From assembly GCA_900553885.1 (NCBI GenBank), contig USFD01000008.1, forward strand, positions 1 to 54,592: a DNA stretch of 54,592 nucleotides. Reading direction: 5' to 3'. Both the position numbers and the translations under genes were made by a program. This DNA is from an uncultured Ruminococcus sp. (lineage in GTDB: Bacteria; Bacillota; Clostridia; Lachnospirales; Lachnospiraceae). Positions 24,875 through 34,248 of this stretch are shown here, piece after piece. The first letter of the stretch is position 1. Every line of letters begins with the position of its first letter. The notes under the pieces were generated by a model. It saw only the letters and a list, made by a program, of their open reading frames with translations. It did no database searches and was not told where the DNA came from.

Positions 24875-25978
24875 TCAGCCGACCTCCTTTGCAGTGTGCT
24901 TAGAGCTTAACTTTTTGCCAAGGGCACCAAGACGCTCTTTTACGACCGGCGCACTTAATACAACCAGCAGAATTACGACAACAGCTTTATAAGCCGGAAG
25001 TGCTGCAGAAGGCACTTTGTATTTATACAGTGTTGTTGTCAGGAACTGAATTGTATATGCACCCATAATGGAGCCAGCCATGTTGAATTTACCACCGGCA
25101 AGTGAGTTTCCGCCGAGGGCAACAGCCAGGATGGCATCCATCTCAATGTCCTTTGCGACTACAGAATAGTTAATTGTAGAAATACGGCTTACTTTGATTA
25201 ATCCTACAACTGCAACACAAAGTCCGAGAATTACAAAAGTAAGAATCTTAATCAGCTTCGGATTCAGACCGTTCAGTCTGGCTGAATTTTCATTGATACC
25301 TACAGACTGTACATAAAGTCCCAGTGTTGTGAACTTCAGTACAAGTGCGATAATAACAACGCAGATTACCGCAATGAAGAACGGTGTCGGGATCGGAATA
25401 CCCGGAATCGTTCCTCCGAAATAACCGAATGACGGCTCGCTTACGATCGGCAGACGGTTCTGGTTAATCCATGCAGCAATGTTACGTCCGGCTGTATAAA
25501 GGATCAGGGTCGCAACCATAGGCTGGATCCGGAAGAATGCAACCAGAACGCCATTGAAAGCACCAAACAGCATAGCAACGATGCACGCAACAAGGAATGC
25601 TACGATAACCGGTGCCTGAAGAGATTCCGGCTGTGTCTCTGTTCCACAGAGTACACGCAGGATAACACTACCGGCAATAGCAACTGCCGCGCCGACACTG
25701 ATGTCCTGTCCGCCGGTTGCCGCTGTTACCAGTGTCATACCGATTGCCAGGATTGCCAGCTCGGAACCGTTATCAAGAATCGTAATCAGAGATCCGGAAA
25801 GGACCGGATAACCTGCACTGTTATGGTTCAGGGAAACTGCATAGAACCCCGGATCCATAATCAGATTGAAAATAGCCAGCAGAAGAAGGGCTACAATCGG
25901 AATAAATATCGGCTTTCTTGTCAGCTCTGCAAAGAACTGACCTACACTTCTTTTACTTTTTGTTCCACTCTTTTGCAT
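24875..25978 (-). CDS. Sugar ABC importer permease, YtfT-like
   Basis: This 367-aa CUT2-class permease has the conserved GMTLVTAATGGQDISVGAAVAIAG block and, near the C-terminus, ALGGNSLAGGKFNMAGSIMGA. Two different permeases after a double ATPase is the layout of the E. coli galactofuranose importer YtfQRT-YjfF. The start overlaps the ATPase stop by one base (TAATG), with GGAGGTGA 9 nt upstream. The substrate is inferred to be a sugar, probably in the furanose form. Confidence 0.92.
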   Translation of the reverse strand: MQKSGTKSKRSVGQFFAELTRKPIFIPIVALLLLAIFNLIMDPGFYAVSLNHNSAGYPVLSGSLITILDNGSELAILAIGMTLVTAATGGQDISVGAAVAIAGSVILRVLCGTETQPESLQAPVIVAFLVACIVAMLFGAFNGVLVAFFRIQPMVATLILYTAGRNIAAWINQNRLPIVSEPSFGYFGGTIPGIPIPTPFFIAVICVVIIALVLKFTTLGLYVQSVGINENSARLNGLNPKLIKILTFVILGLCVAVVGLIKVSRISTINYSVVAKDIEMDAILAVALGGNSLAGGKFNMAGSIMGAYTIQFLTTTLYKYKVPSAALPAYKAVVVILLVVLSAPVVKERLGALGKKLSSKHTAKEVG

Positions 25979-27495
25979 TATTTTTTGTCACCTCCGGCAA
26001 TGGTACCCATGATATTGCTCTGGGTCAGCTCGCTGCCTGAAATTTCTCCAACCATTTTACGGTCTCTCATGACAACAAGACGTGAGCATGTACGAAGCAT
26101 CTCGTCTGTTTCTGAAGAAATAAATGTTACGCTCATTCCTTCGGAAGCAAGTTTGAGTACCAGTTTCTGAATTTCAACTTTTGTACCAATGTCGATACCA
26201 CGTGTCGGCTCATCCAGGATCAGATAATCCGGATGTGTCAGAAGCCAACGGGCAATGATACATTTCTGCTGATTACCACCGGAAAGTGATTTGATCGGTG
26301 TATCTGCAGAAGCTGTCTTGATCTCAAGAAGCTTGATATATTCATCTGCAATCTTATTTGCCTCGCTCTTTGAGTACGGATGGAAGAATCCTCTCAGTAC
26401 CTGCTGTGCAAGGATAATGTTGTCGCGAACGGAAAGATCTCCGACAAGTCCGTCGTCCTTACGGCTCTCAGACAGATATGCAATGCCAAGTTTCATTGCA
26501 TCAATCGGTTTGGAAATTTTTACATTCTTTCCTTTCACTTTTACTTTTCCGGCGATTACCTTATCAGCGCCGAAAATAGCACGAACGCATTCGCTTCGTC
26601 CGGAACCAAGCAGTCCGGCAAATCCGTTAACCTCGCCCTTCTTAATATGGAAATTAAAGGGTTTGATTCCGGCGTTGCTCTGAAGGCCTTCTGCCTCAAA
26701 GACATACTCGTCAGCGTCTGCGCCTTTGTATACAAGGCTTTCATCTTTGATTTCCTCTTCATCATTCAGCTCTTTTCCAAGCATCTTGGCAACAAGCTGA
26801 ATTCTCGGAAGATTTTCAATCTCATACTGTCCTACAAGCTGTCCGTCTCTCAGAACTGTGATCTTGTCGCAGACCTCATATACCTGCTCAAGGAAGTGGG
26901 TTACAAAGATAATACCTACACCCTTTGCTTTCAGATCACGCATCATCTTAAACAGCTTTTCAACTTCGCTGTCATCCAGAGAAGATGTAGGCTCGTCGAG
27001 AATCAGAACTTTACAGTCCATATCAACGGCACGGGCAATTGCAACCATCTGCTGAATTGCGATGGAATAGCTTGACAGCTGCTGTGTCGCCTCAGCCGGG
27101 ATATCCAGATCCTTCAGGATCTTGGCTGCTCCCGCATTCATCTTTCTCCAGTTTGTACCAAATCCTTTGGTACGGCCTATGTACATATTTTCAGCTACTG
27201 TCAGATTCGGACAGAGCGTAATTTCCTGATAAACAGTACTAATGCCCAGGTTCTGTGCGTCCTGGGGGGAATGAATTACTGCAGGTTTATTCAGACCTTT
27301 AAGGTAGATCTGGCCTTCGTCTTTTTCATATACGCCTGTAAGTACTTTAATCAAGGTAGATTTTCCGGCACCATTCTCTCCCATCAGTGCGTGAATCTCG
27401 CCTTCTTCCAATGTAAAATCAACATTCTGCAGGGCGCGCACTCCGGGAAAGCTTTTGTATATGCCTCTCATTTCGAGTACAGATTTCTCTTTCAC
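25978..27495 (-). CDS. Sugar ABC importer ATPase with two ABC domains, YtfR/RbsA-like
   Basis: This 505-aa tandem ATPase energises the importer. The N-terminal domain has Walker A GENGAGKST and Walker B VLILDEPTSSLDD. The C-terminal domain has a degenerate Walker A (GLLGSGRSE), typical of CUT2 ATPases, then SGGNQQKC and LILDEPTRGIDIG. An in-frame GTG at 27507 is inside the ribosome site GAGAGGTGA; the GTG at 27495, 8 nt after it, is the better start. It is separated from the binding-protein gene by a 94-bp gap containing a hairpin, and is coupled to the permeases. Confidence 0.94.
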   Translation of the reverse strand: MKEKSVLEMRGIYKSFPGVRALQNVDFTLEEGEIHALMGENGAGKSTLIKVLTGVYEKDEGQIYLKGLNKPAVIHSPQDAQNLGISTVYQEITLCPNLTVAENMYIGRTKGFGTNWRKMNAGAAKILKDLDIPAEATQQLSSYSIAIQQMVAIARAVDMDCKVLILDEPTSSLDDSEVEKLFKMMRDLKAKGVGIIFVTHFLEQVYEVCDKITVLRDGQLVGQYEIENLPRIQLVAKMLGKELNDEEEIKDESLVYKGADADEYVFEAEGLQSNAGIKPFNFHIKKGEVNGFAGLLGSGRSECVRAIFGADKVIAGKVKVKGKNVKISKPIDAMKLGIAYLSESRKDDGLVGDLSVRDNIILAQQVLRGFFHPYSKSEANKIADEYIKLLEIKTASADTPIKSLSGGNQQKCIIARWLLTHPDYLILDEPTRGIDIGTKVEIQKLVLKLASEGMSVTFISSETDEMLRTCSRLVVMRDRKMVGEISGSELTQSNIMGTIAGGDKK

Positions 27496-27522
27496 CAGTA
27501 TATTCACCTCTCAACCTTTTAT

Positions 27523-27570
27523 TTAAAAAGCGCGGCACAGCGTCTAAGAATCTTTTTCCGCTGCGCCGCG
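27523..27570 (-). terminator. Leaky terminator or mRNA-stabilising hairpin between binding protein and ATPase genes
   Basis: A 12-bp stem (27531-27542 with 27559-27570) is fully paired on the minus strand, one pair being G-U, and is followed by CTTTTTAA. Such hairpins often let the binding protein be made in excess over the membrane parts. Confidence 0.7.
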
Positions 27571-27601
27571 TACTTTTTATTCACTCACGATTGGCTTTTA
27601 A

Positions 27602-28609
27602 TTAGATACCGTATGTATCAACATCGTCCTGTGTGATTGTAGCTGCGTCAAAGCCTTTCTCTTCCATAACGATTGTCTTCTCTGTGATTTCCTCACCCTT
27701 CTCCAGTTTCTGGATGATATCATTAATATAAGAAGCCTGGTACGGGTTGCACTGTCCGTCGTAGTTCCATCTGCCGGCAAGTACTTCTTCCAGTGCCCAT
27801 TTGTTTGTATCAAATCCCATGATTACAACGTCGCCGTCAACACCGTGAGAAATGTTAGCTGCATCAAGTGCTGCAACAGCTCCCTTAGCCATATCGTCGT
27901 TCTCAGCGTAGATTACGTTGAAGTCCTCGCCTGAGTCGATTACAGACTGTGTGATCTGCTGTGCTGTCTCAGCGTTCCAGTCAGCTGCCTGCTGAGAAAC
28001 AATCTTCCATCCTTCAGATTTTGCCATGTCGTCCATAGCTGCTGTACGTCCAACCTGTGCAGCTGAACCCATAACACCCTGGATGTGGATGATATTGTAT
28101 TCGCCAAGGTTCTGATCTTTCAGCCAGTTAACAGCTGTGTCACCCTCAGCTCTCATGTCAGATACGATAGATGCTACATAAAGGCTGTCGTCTGCATCAA
28201 TTGTACGGTCGAACAGGATAACCTGTGTTCCTGCATTCTGTGCATCCTGAAGAACTGTATCCCATCCTGCTGTATCTGCTGCAGAAATAAGAAGGTAATC
28301 AACACCATCCTGGATAAACTGCTGAGCTGCAGAAATCTGCTCGTCATTTTTCAGGCTGTATGCGAAGGAAGCGTCATATCCGTTTTCCTTTGTAAACATT
28401 TTCTTCATATCAGCATCGTTAGCTGTACGGTATCCGGACTCGTTCGGGTCATTGTTGATGATACCAACTTTGATCAGATCGCCGCTGCTGCTGTTACCGC
28501 CGTCGCTGTCTCCGCCGCCGCTGCTGCTGTTACCGCCGCTTCCGCATCCGATTACTCCTACTGCCATTACGGCTGAAACAAGTAAAGCTAAAATTTTCTT
28601 TTTCTTCAT
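27602..28609 (-). CDS. Sugar-binding lipoprotein of ABC importer, YtfQ-like
   Basis: This extracytoplasmic substrate-binding protein is tethered to the membrane as a lipoprotein. The 335-aa product has a signal peptide with lipobox VIGC (Cys about residue 22), a Gly/Ser/Asp-rich linker, then the periplasmic-binding-protein I fold typical of ribose/galactose binders (KVGIINNDPNESGYR, DYLLISAADTAGWD, VILFDRTIDADD, ADWNAETAQQ, IYAENDDMAKGA, GFDTNKWALEEV). The upstream in-frame start is rejected: GGGAGG lies 8 nt before ATG 28609. Resemblance is to YtfQ (galactofuranose). With seven GH43 modules encoded next door, arabinofuranose, galactofuranose or another furanose is a sensible guess. Confidence 0.93.
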   Translation of the reverse strand: MKKKKILALLVSAVMAVGVIGCGSGGNSSSGGGDSDGGNSSSGDLIKVGIINNDPNESGYRTANDADMKKMFTKENGYDASFAYSLKNDEQISAAQQFIQDGVDYLLISAADTAGWDTVLQDAQNAGTQVILFDRTIDADDSLYVASIVSDMRAEGDTAVNWLKDQNLGEYNIIHIQGVMGSAAQVGRTAAMDDMAKSEGWKIVSQQAADWNAETAQQITQSVIDSGEDFNVIYAENDDMAKGAVAALDAANISHGVDGDVVIMGFDTNKWALEEVLAGRWNYDGQCNPYQASYINDIIQKLEKGEEITEKTIVMEEKGFDAATITQDDVDTYGI

Positions 28610-29027
28610 TTTCGTTCCTCCCTTTTCTAATGTTGGATCTTTTCGGAAAATCATTTTTTCCTGTGCTTACATAATATCACTTTTGTTACCTTTTGTTCAA
28701 TCTGAATCTTTTATAAAATTCGGGTTTGTTAATTATTTACAATACAAATATCTCTATTGACAAAATATTTTTGACACAAATTTAATTTTTTGTTTATTTT
28801 TTTATCGTAAAATTATGAATAAGTTAATTTTTTTCACTTACAAAGATTTTCCCATATAATTTTCTTTCCGTTTTTCCATTTGTGCAATTTTGAATGAATA
28901 ACAGCAAATGTTGATTTTTTTTATGTTTTTACTTTTTTTCTGTTATTTTTACCGTTTTATAATGTGTAATTTTGAATATATATAGTTAAATTTTTTTATT
29001 TTTTTATCAAATACAGACATTTCTACC
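28610..29027. promoter_or_regulatory. AT-rich upstream region of the importer operon
   Basis: About 420 bp, very AT-rich with many T tracts on the plus strand and no gene. A leftward promoter TTGAAC (28695-28700)-18-TATTAT (28671-28676) precedes the binding-protein gene. At 28736-28763 TTTACAATA-N10-TATTGACAA weakly resembles the operators at 4072 and 10983. A direct repeat of TTGACA lies at 28757-28777. Confidence 0.6.
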
Positions 29028-29084
29028 AAAAAGGGACGGACCCTTTTGCAAAAGGCTCCGTCCCCTTCCAGGTGTTTTGTCAGA
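29028..29084 (-). terminator. Dispersed hairpin repeat, copy 4, acting as terminator
   Basis: Arms GGGACGGA (29033-29040) and TCCGTCCC (29057-29064) enclose the palindrome CCTTTTGCAAAAGG. On the minus strand five T follow, giving a strong terminator for the surface-protein operon. The tail GGTGTTTTGTCAG matches copy 1. Confidence 0.8.
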
Positions 29085-32000
29085 TTATTTTCTACGTTTT
29101 GCTTTTACTGCAACGATTGTTCCTGCTGCTGTAAATGCAAGTACGCATGCTGCTGCCAGTGGAAGTACGTTTGTTGTATCTCCTGTCTGTGCAGCTTTCT
29201 CTGTGGTATCGCTTCCATTTTTATCTGTATTCTGGCCGTTTCCGTTCTGTGCGCCGGGCTGCTGTCCGCCGTTTCCGTTCTGACCGTCATCGCCTGTCTG
29301 ACCGTCATCTCCTGTCTGGCCATCATCTCCGGTCTGACCGTCATCTCCTGTCTGGCCGTCATCACCGCCAGGATTTCCTGTTCCCGGATCTCCTGTACCA
29401 GGATTTTCTATCGCTTTGTCACTATATGTAAGTGCATATGTTCCAAATGTATCAGTTGTAAATGTAAGTGTTCCGTCAGTTTCGTCATAACTGCACGGCA
29501 GGATTGATGCCTTGTCGCCATATACACTTATAAGCTGGTATGTTCTTTCAACGGATGTATCTGTATTGCGGAGATTTTCCGGAACCTTCATTGTAATTGT
29601 TACAGTACCGTCAATATTCTCTACCTCTACAGCTTCACCGTCACCGATCTGTTTGAAGAGACTTGCATCAAAGTACATACCAACTTCCGCATCTCCTCTG
29701 ACAGCATCCACAAGTGCTTTTTCTGCGTCGGATACGCTTTCTGTAATATCGCTTACTACCAGTGAAATCTTTGCATCTGCACCTGCTGCTACTGCCTCTT
29801 TATCCTGCTCGGTAAGCACTGCATCTGCCAGAGCTGAAGCATCTCCTGCAAAGGCTGCATTTCCCAGATTATCCTCCGGAGTCGTTACATCCTCTACTGT
29901 ACCGGCTGAAGGCTGTGAGCCGCCAGTCACTTCAACTGCAGTTGAATATTCCATAACAAAACCATCGTACTTAGCAGTTACTGTCGCTGTTACGATTGCT
30001 TTTCCTGCTCCGACTGCTGTAACTGTACCATCTTTATAGGTTACAACATCAGCATTTTCTGATGAGTACTCTACCGTTACATAATCACTGATTGTTTCCG
30101 GAACTGAGAAAAGTTTCTGAGTGTCTCCTGCTTCCAGAGAAATCTGCGTCACCGGATCAGCAATATGGATAAACGGATTCACTGCTTCATCCAGATATTC
30201 AAGATTATCCATTACGAACTGCAGGTTTGCACTGGATTTTTCCACAGTTGAATATGAATTTGCTGCTTTGGCAGCCTCAATTGCGCTTTCCAGTCTTTCT
30301 TTTGAAATATCAGTAAGGAATTCCGTGTCAATCTTTTCCGCCTCGGCGATCAGATCATCAAGCGCTCCTCTTTCCAGTTTAACTGCAGTATAAGTAAATG
30401 CAATCTTTGCGCTCAGTTTTCCGTATGTAACGGTTCCCGTCATAGTTACGTCTGTTTTCTCGGACGGGCTGACAACCGTTCCGTCATCAGCGATTACATC
30501 CGGGTTGCTGCTGGACCATGTAATATTCAGTCCATCTACGGAAGAGGGAAGATCCATATCATATTTGATCTCATCCGCGCTGTCATTTTCCCCGATCAGA
30601 TCATCTCTTTCAACTGCTCCGTCAAGTTTTTTCTGAAGAGCTGCCGCGAACTCATCCAAAGCCTGATTCTGAACTTCTTCCTCGGACATTGCAATGCTGT
30701 AAATTCTTACATCATCTACAAGGCCTTCGTATTCCGGATCCCAGTAGTTTACTCCAAGATAGATATCACCATTTGCTCCATCCAGAGGATCATTGCTGTC
30801 GAATGTACCCAGAGTAACGCCGTCCAGATAGAATGTTGTGCTTCCTGCCGTACCTGTAATTGTAATCTGGTGCCATTCCTGGCTGGGAACTATCGGACTT
30901 GCGAGTGTTACCCACTGTCCGATCACGCCGTTTGCCCAGAATTTCAGTTTATCGCCTGAGTCACCGGATACGGCAAGCCATTTTTCCGGATCATGGTATC
31001 CCATAAACAGCATTACCTGATTGCCGGCCAGCGCTTTATCGGACTTCACCCACATGGATACCGTATACTCGGTTCCCAGATCATTCTGGTTCAGTTTCAG
31101 TCCGTAATTTCCAAGTTTAACAGCCTGGCCGTCTTTGCCTTCACCGTATGTGATTGCGCCGTTATATGTGCCCAGTCCTGTTACAAGAGCCTGAGCCTGA
31201 GCTCCGCCTTCCACGGCATTATTCAGACTTCCCTCGAAATCATAGGATGCCACCAGTCTGTCGTCCAGAGCGCCGCTTACCGTTACTGCTGTAACAGCCG
31301 TCTTTGTCACATTTCCGAGTGTTACGGATGTGGTGATTTCCGCTTCTCCGGAACCAACTGCTGTCACTGTACCGTCATCTGATACAGTCGCCACCTCCGG
31401 GGCACTGCTTTCGTATGTGATTTCCGGATTGGAATCCGCCACAACTGCCGGCATGGAAAGCTCGATCTTTTCCGTTCTGCCTGTCAGCATACTCAGAGAG
31501 TCTGTCACAGTAATGTCTTCGTTGTTCAGAAGGTCTTCTGCAGAAGTTTCGCTGTCATAGAGACGGTATACCTCGCCTTCACTGAGTGTACGGTTATATA
31601 CCTTTACTTCATCCACAGCACCGTTAAATTCATCATCCCAGTAGGTTACGCCTACATAAATATCCTGGTTTGTTCCGGACAGCGGAGAATTGGTACTGCC
31701 TGATCCCCACTGTTTGCCATCCAGATATGCGGTTACACCGGATTCTGAACCGGTAATCGTCACCTGGTGCCAGCTTGGGTCGATATTCCTGTTTCCAAGA
31801 TTTGTCCAACTGTATCCGTTGCCGTTTGCCCAGAATCTGTACTGGGTGCTGTTATCCGCATCGCCTGCAATAGCAAGCCATTTCTCCGGGCTATGATATC
31901 CGAGAAACAGGGTACTCTGATCCGCCTGGATATTGCCGTCCGGCTTCAGCCACAGTGATACCGTGAAATTCTCTCCAAGATTTTTTCTGTTCAGCTCAAG

Positions 32001-32279
32001 GCCGTAATCTCCAAGCTGAATTGCTTTTCCACTGTCATTATAGCCTGTTACATATTCCAGATTTCCGCTGTAAGCGCCAAGTCCGGTCACAATTGCGGAA
32101 GCATCTTTTCCTCCCTGGCCATCTGTAAGATTCTCATCATCAAAAGAATAAGAAGCTACCAGACCCTCTGTAAGATCATACTCTTCCGCCTTTACTTCTT
32201 TTCCCGTTCCGGGAACAACTACAGATGTCAGAACCAGGGCACCTGCGAGAAGTCCGGATAAAAGATTTTTTCTTTTCAT
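29085..32279 (-). CDS. Secreted LamG/Ig-like surface protein, no catalytic domain seen
   Basis: The 1064-aa product has a signal peptide (cleavage near VKA-EE, residue 31), LamG/concanavalin-like module (about 35-245), Big_2 Ig-like (255-335), second LamG (340-555), atypical Ig-like (560-640), FIVAR-like helical segment (645-710), Big_2 (715-800), an unrecognised domain (805-965), a collagen-like GDDGQT linker (970-1020), and a C-terminal anchor AAQTGDTTN plus hydrophobic stretch and KAKRRK. No glycosidase motif was found, so it is more likely a carbohydrate-binding or adhesive wall protein. The last gene of the surface cluster, it starts 33 bp after the GH43 gene; AAAGGAG precedes its ATG. 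Confidence 0.85.
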   Translation of the reverse strand: MKRKNLLSGLLAGALVLTSVVVPGTGKEVKAEEYDLTEGLVASYSFDDENLTDGQGGKDASAIVTGLGAYSGNLEYVTGYNDSGKAIQLGDYGLELNRKNLGENFTVSLWLKPDGNIQADQSTLFLGYHSPEKWLAIAGDADNSTQYRFWANGNGYSWTNLGNRNIDPSWHQVTITGSESGVTAYLDGKQWGSGSTNSPLSGTNQDIYVGVTYWDDEFNGAVDEVKVYNRTLSEGEVYRLYDSETSAEDLLNNEDITVTDSLSMLTGRTEKIELSMPAVVADSNPEITYESSAPEVATVSDDGTVTAVGSGEAEITTSVTLGNVTKTAVTAVTVSGALDDRLVASYDFEGSLNNAVEGGAQAQALVTGLGTYNGAITYGEGKDGQAVKLGNYGLKLNQNDLGTEYTVSMWVKSDKALAGNQVMLFMGYHDPEKWLAVSGDSGDKLKFWANGVIGQWVTLASPIVPSQEWHQITITGTAGSTTFYLDGVTLGTFDSNDPLDGANGDIYLGVNYWDPEYEGLVDDVRIYSIAMSEEEVQNQALDEFAAALQKKLDGAVERDDLIGENDSADEIKYDMDLPSSVDGLNITWSSSNPDVIADDGTVVSPSEKTDVTMTGTVTYGKLSAKIAFTYTAVKLERGALDDLIAEAEKIDTEFLTDISKERLESAIEAAKAANSYSTVEKSSANLQFVMDNLEYLDEAVNPFIHIADPVTQISLEAGDTQKLFSVPETISDYVTVEYSSENADVVTYKDGTVTAVGAGKAIVTATVTAKYDGFVMEYSTAVEVTGGSQPSAGTVEDVTTPEDNLGNAAFAGDASALADAVLTEQDKEAVAAGADAKISLVVSDITESVSDAEKALVDAVRGDAEVGMYFDASLFKQIGDGEAVEVENIDGTVTITMKVPENLRNTDTSVERTYQLISVYGDKASILPCSYDETDGTLTFTTDTFGTYALTYSDKAIENPGTGDPGTGNPGGDDGQTGDDGQTGDDGQTGDDGQTGDDGQNGNGGQQPGAQNGNGQNTDKNGSDTTEKAAQTGDTTNVLPLAAACVLAFTAAGTIVAVKAKRRK
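29280..29369 (-). repeat. 18-bp tandem repeat coding a collagen-like GDDGQT linker
   Basis: Five consecutive 18-bp units (CTGACCGTCATCTCCTGT and variants) encode GDD-GQT triplets. Such repeats change copy number easily. Confidence 0.85.
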
Positions 32280-32312
32280 TTGTTTAATCTCCTTTCTTCG
32301 TCAATCCTGATT

Positions 32313-34238
32313 CTAACGGTAGTCTCCGTCTACAACTGTAATGGTAACGGATCCTTCCATCTGCTGCCCATTGTACTCATAAGAAACATTCAGTTCCTTT
32401 GTACCTGTTGTGCTCATGTCGATCTCATCAGCATTTGTTACTGTATACTCCGTAACCGCCTCTGTACTGCCGTTTTCGGCCTGAACCATAATTCTGATGT
32501 CATCTGTATCGAGTTTCTCTCCTGCTGTGTACAGTCTTGTTGTCTTCTGTACTGCAGCTGATTTCACACTGGAGTCTGTAGATACAAAGAATGTTGCCTC
32601 TTCCGCGTCCGGATTCTGATCAAGATACAGCGCTCCATCACGGCTTACAACATAATATCCCGGATAATATACGCTTTCAAAGGTTACTCCTTCTCCGGCA
32701 AAGCCTTCCAGGGTACGGAATGTCATACGTTTTGCCTCATCCGTTGTACCGCCTGCATCCTGTGCCAGAACAATACGGATAGATCCGTCCGCCGCCTGAT
32801 TGCCTGCTGCCATGTACAGACCCGGTTTGTTGTTGGACTCGATGGAAACATAAGCTTCATTATCTGTATCTGCTTTACCCGGATTGATTTCCCATTCTTT
32901 CTCTGTTCCGGTCTGGAAGAAATCAACAATAATCGGTCTGCTTCCTTTTGCAGTAAGGCTGGATGTGCTCCAGTCTGTCATCGGATACTGGTTGTCATCT
33001 GTCGTATTTTCAAATGCTTCATTTGCCACAAACGCGCCTGTACTGTCTTTGATCGTGCTGACCGTGCCGTTCAGTCCTACCGCAGTCTTAGCAATGGGAT
33101 CAATACTTCCGTCCTTATTGATGTCGAACTTCTCAATGCAGGCAACTCTCCGGTAGCCGCTGCCGTGCGGAAGACTTCCGTCATGATATACGAAATAGGT
33201 CTGTCCCTTAAAGTCAAATACTGCCATATGGTTTGTATTCGCTGTTGCAGAGGGTTCCATAACAATACCGCCAAATGTCCAGTCATTGCTCATCAGATCG
33301 TCTGTCGTAGCATAAGCCATCTGCTCTCTCCAGTCGCAGGCAAAGAACATATAGTAAGGACCGTAATAATTCCCGTTATCATCCTGCTGTCTGTAATAGT
33401 ACGGAGCTTCTGTAAAGCTGTGGCCTTCAAATTTATCCTGATCATTAAAGATCTCGATACCATTCATCTTACCAATCACGATATCATTGCCCTTTTCGTA
33501 ACCGACAGACAGGTTATCCGGATTGCCGTCCTGATCTTTGATTGTAACTGTGTCGCCGCATTCTACCTGGCATACGAAGAAACGGTTATTTCCCCAGCCA
33601 ACGTAAACTACCTGCTCGCCGTCTTTATTTTCTTCCACCCACACAGTCGGGTCGATATCTTCCCAGGTGTGAGGACCGTTTGGCGTGTCGATATTTCTTA
33701 CAAGGGGATGGCCGATATCCTTAAACGGACCGGTCGGAGAATCAGAAATCGCCGCTCCGATACATTTGCCGCCGCCGACACTTCTGTTGCCTTCCGCACA
33801 GTAGAAGAAATAATATTTGTCGCCGACTTTTGCCACCTGGCTCGCCCATGCGGAAACATCGTCATTTCTCCAGCTGACATCCTGCATTGTCATAATAACA
33901 CTTTCATACTTCCACTCTTTCATATCTGTTGTGGAGTAGCACAGCCACCGCGGCATTGTATAATACTCGCCTGTGGACACGTCCTGTCCTACATAAGCAT
34001 ATACTGTATCGCCATCCACCATAATGGACGGGTCGCCGCCGTATATAATTCCGTTCTGTCCCTCTACGGCGATTTCATCCGGTCCGAACCCGAATAACGG
34101 GTTGCCGTTGCTGCTTTTCGCCAGGATCTTTTCTACCGGTTCCGAATCCGTCGGATCCGCCTTTGCGGGAGACCCGCACATGGTAATGCCCGTAAGCATT
34201 ACCAGTGCGCCCGCAAGAAGTCGTTTATGTATTTTCAT
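32313..34238 (-). CDS. Secreted GH43 glycosidase with AbfB-like and Ig-like domains
   Basis: The 641-aa product has a signal peptide (cleavage near AKA-DP), then a five-bladed GH43 catalytic module (about 55-400). The expected carboxylates are visible: base Asp69 in GGDPSIMV, the pKa-tuning Asp in DIDPTVW, and the general acid Glu in FTEAPYYY. A beta-trefoil resembling AbfB/CBM42 arabinofuranose-binding domains follows (about 440-555, GLYMAAG ... YYPGYYVVSRDGALYL), then a Big_3-like Ig domain. It lacks a wall anchor, unlike its neighbours, so it is probably released. The ribosome site is weak (AGAAG), but the start is 10 bp after the upstream stop, so coupling is likely. Arabinofuranosidase or arabinanase activity is the best guess. 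Confidence 0.88.
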   Translation of the reverse strand: MKIHKRLLAGALVMLTGITMCGSPAKADPTDSEPVEKILAKSSNGNPLFGFGPDEIAVEGQNGIIYGGDPSIMVDGDTVYAYVGQDVSTGEYYTMPRWLCYSTTDMKEWKYESVIMTMQDVSWRNDDVSAWASQVAKVGDKYYFFYCAEGNRSVGGGKCIGAAISDSPTGPFKDIGHPLVRNIDTPNGPHTWEDIDPTVWVEENKDGEQVVYVGWGNNRFFVCQVECGDTVTIKDQDGNPDNLSVGYEKGNDIVIGKMNGIEIFNDQDKFEGHSFTEAPYYYRQQDDNGNYYGPYYMFFACDWREQMAYATTDDLMSNDWTFGGIVMEPSATANTNHMAVFDFKGQTYFVYHDGSLPHGSGYRRVACIEKFDINKDGSIDPIAKTAVGLNGTVSTIKDSTGAFVANEAFENTTDDNQYPMTDWSTSSLTAKGSRPIIVDFFQTGTEKEWEINPGKADTDNEAYVSIESNNKPGLYMAAGNQAADGSIRIVLAQDAGGTTDEAKRMTFRTLEGFAGEGVTFESVYYPGYYVVSRDGALYLDQNPDAEEATFFVSTDSSVKSAAVQKTTRLYTAGEKLDTDDIRIMVQAENGSTEAVTEYTVTNADEIDMSTTGTKELNVSYEYNGQQMEGSVTITVVDGDYR

Positions 34239-34248
34239 AATCCGCTTC

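Noticed and set aside
29280..29369. CRISPR-like array because of regular 18-bp repeats
   Set aside because: Repeats are contiguous without spacers and code in frame for a GDDGQT linker.
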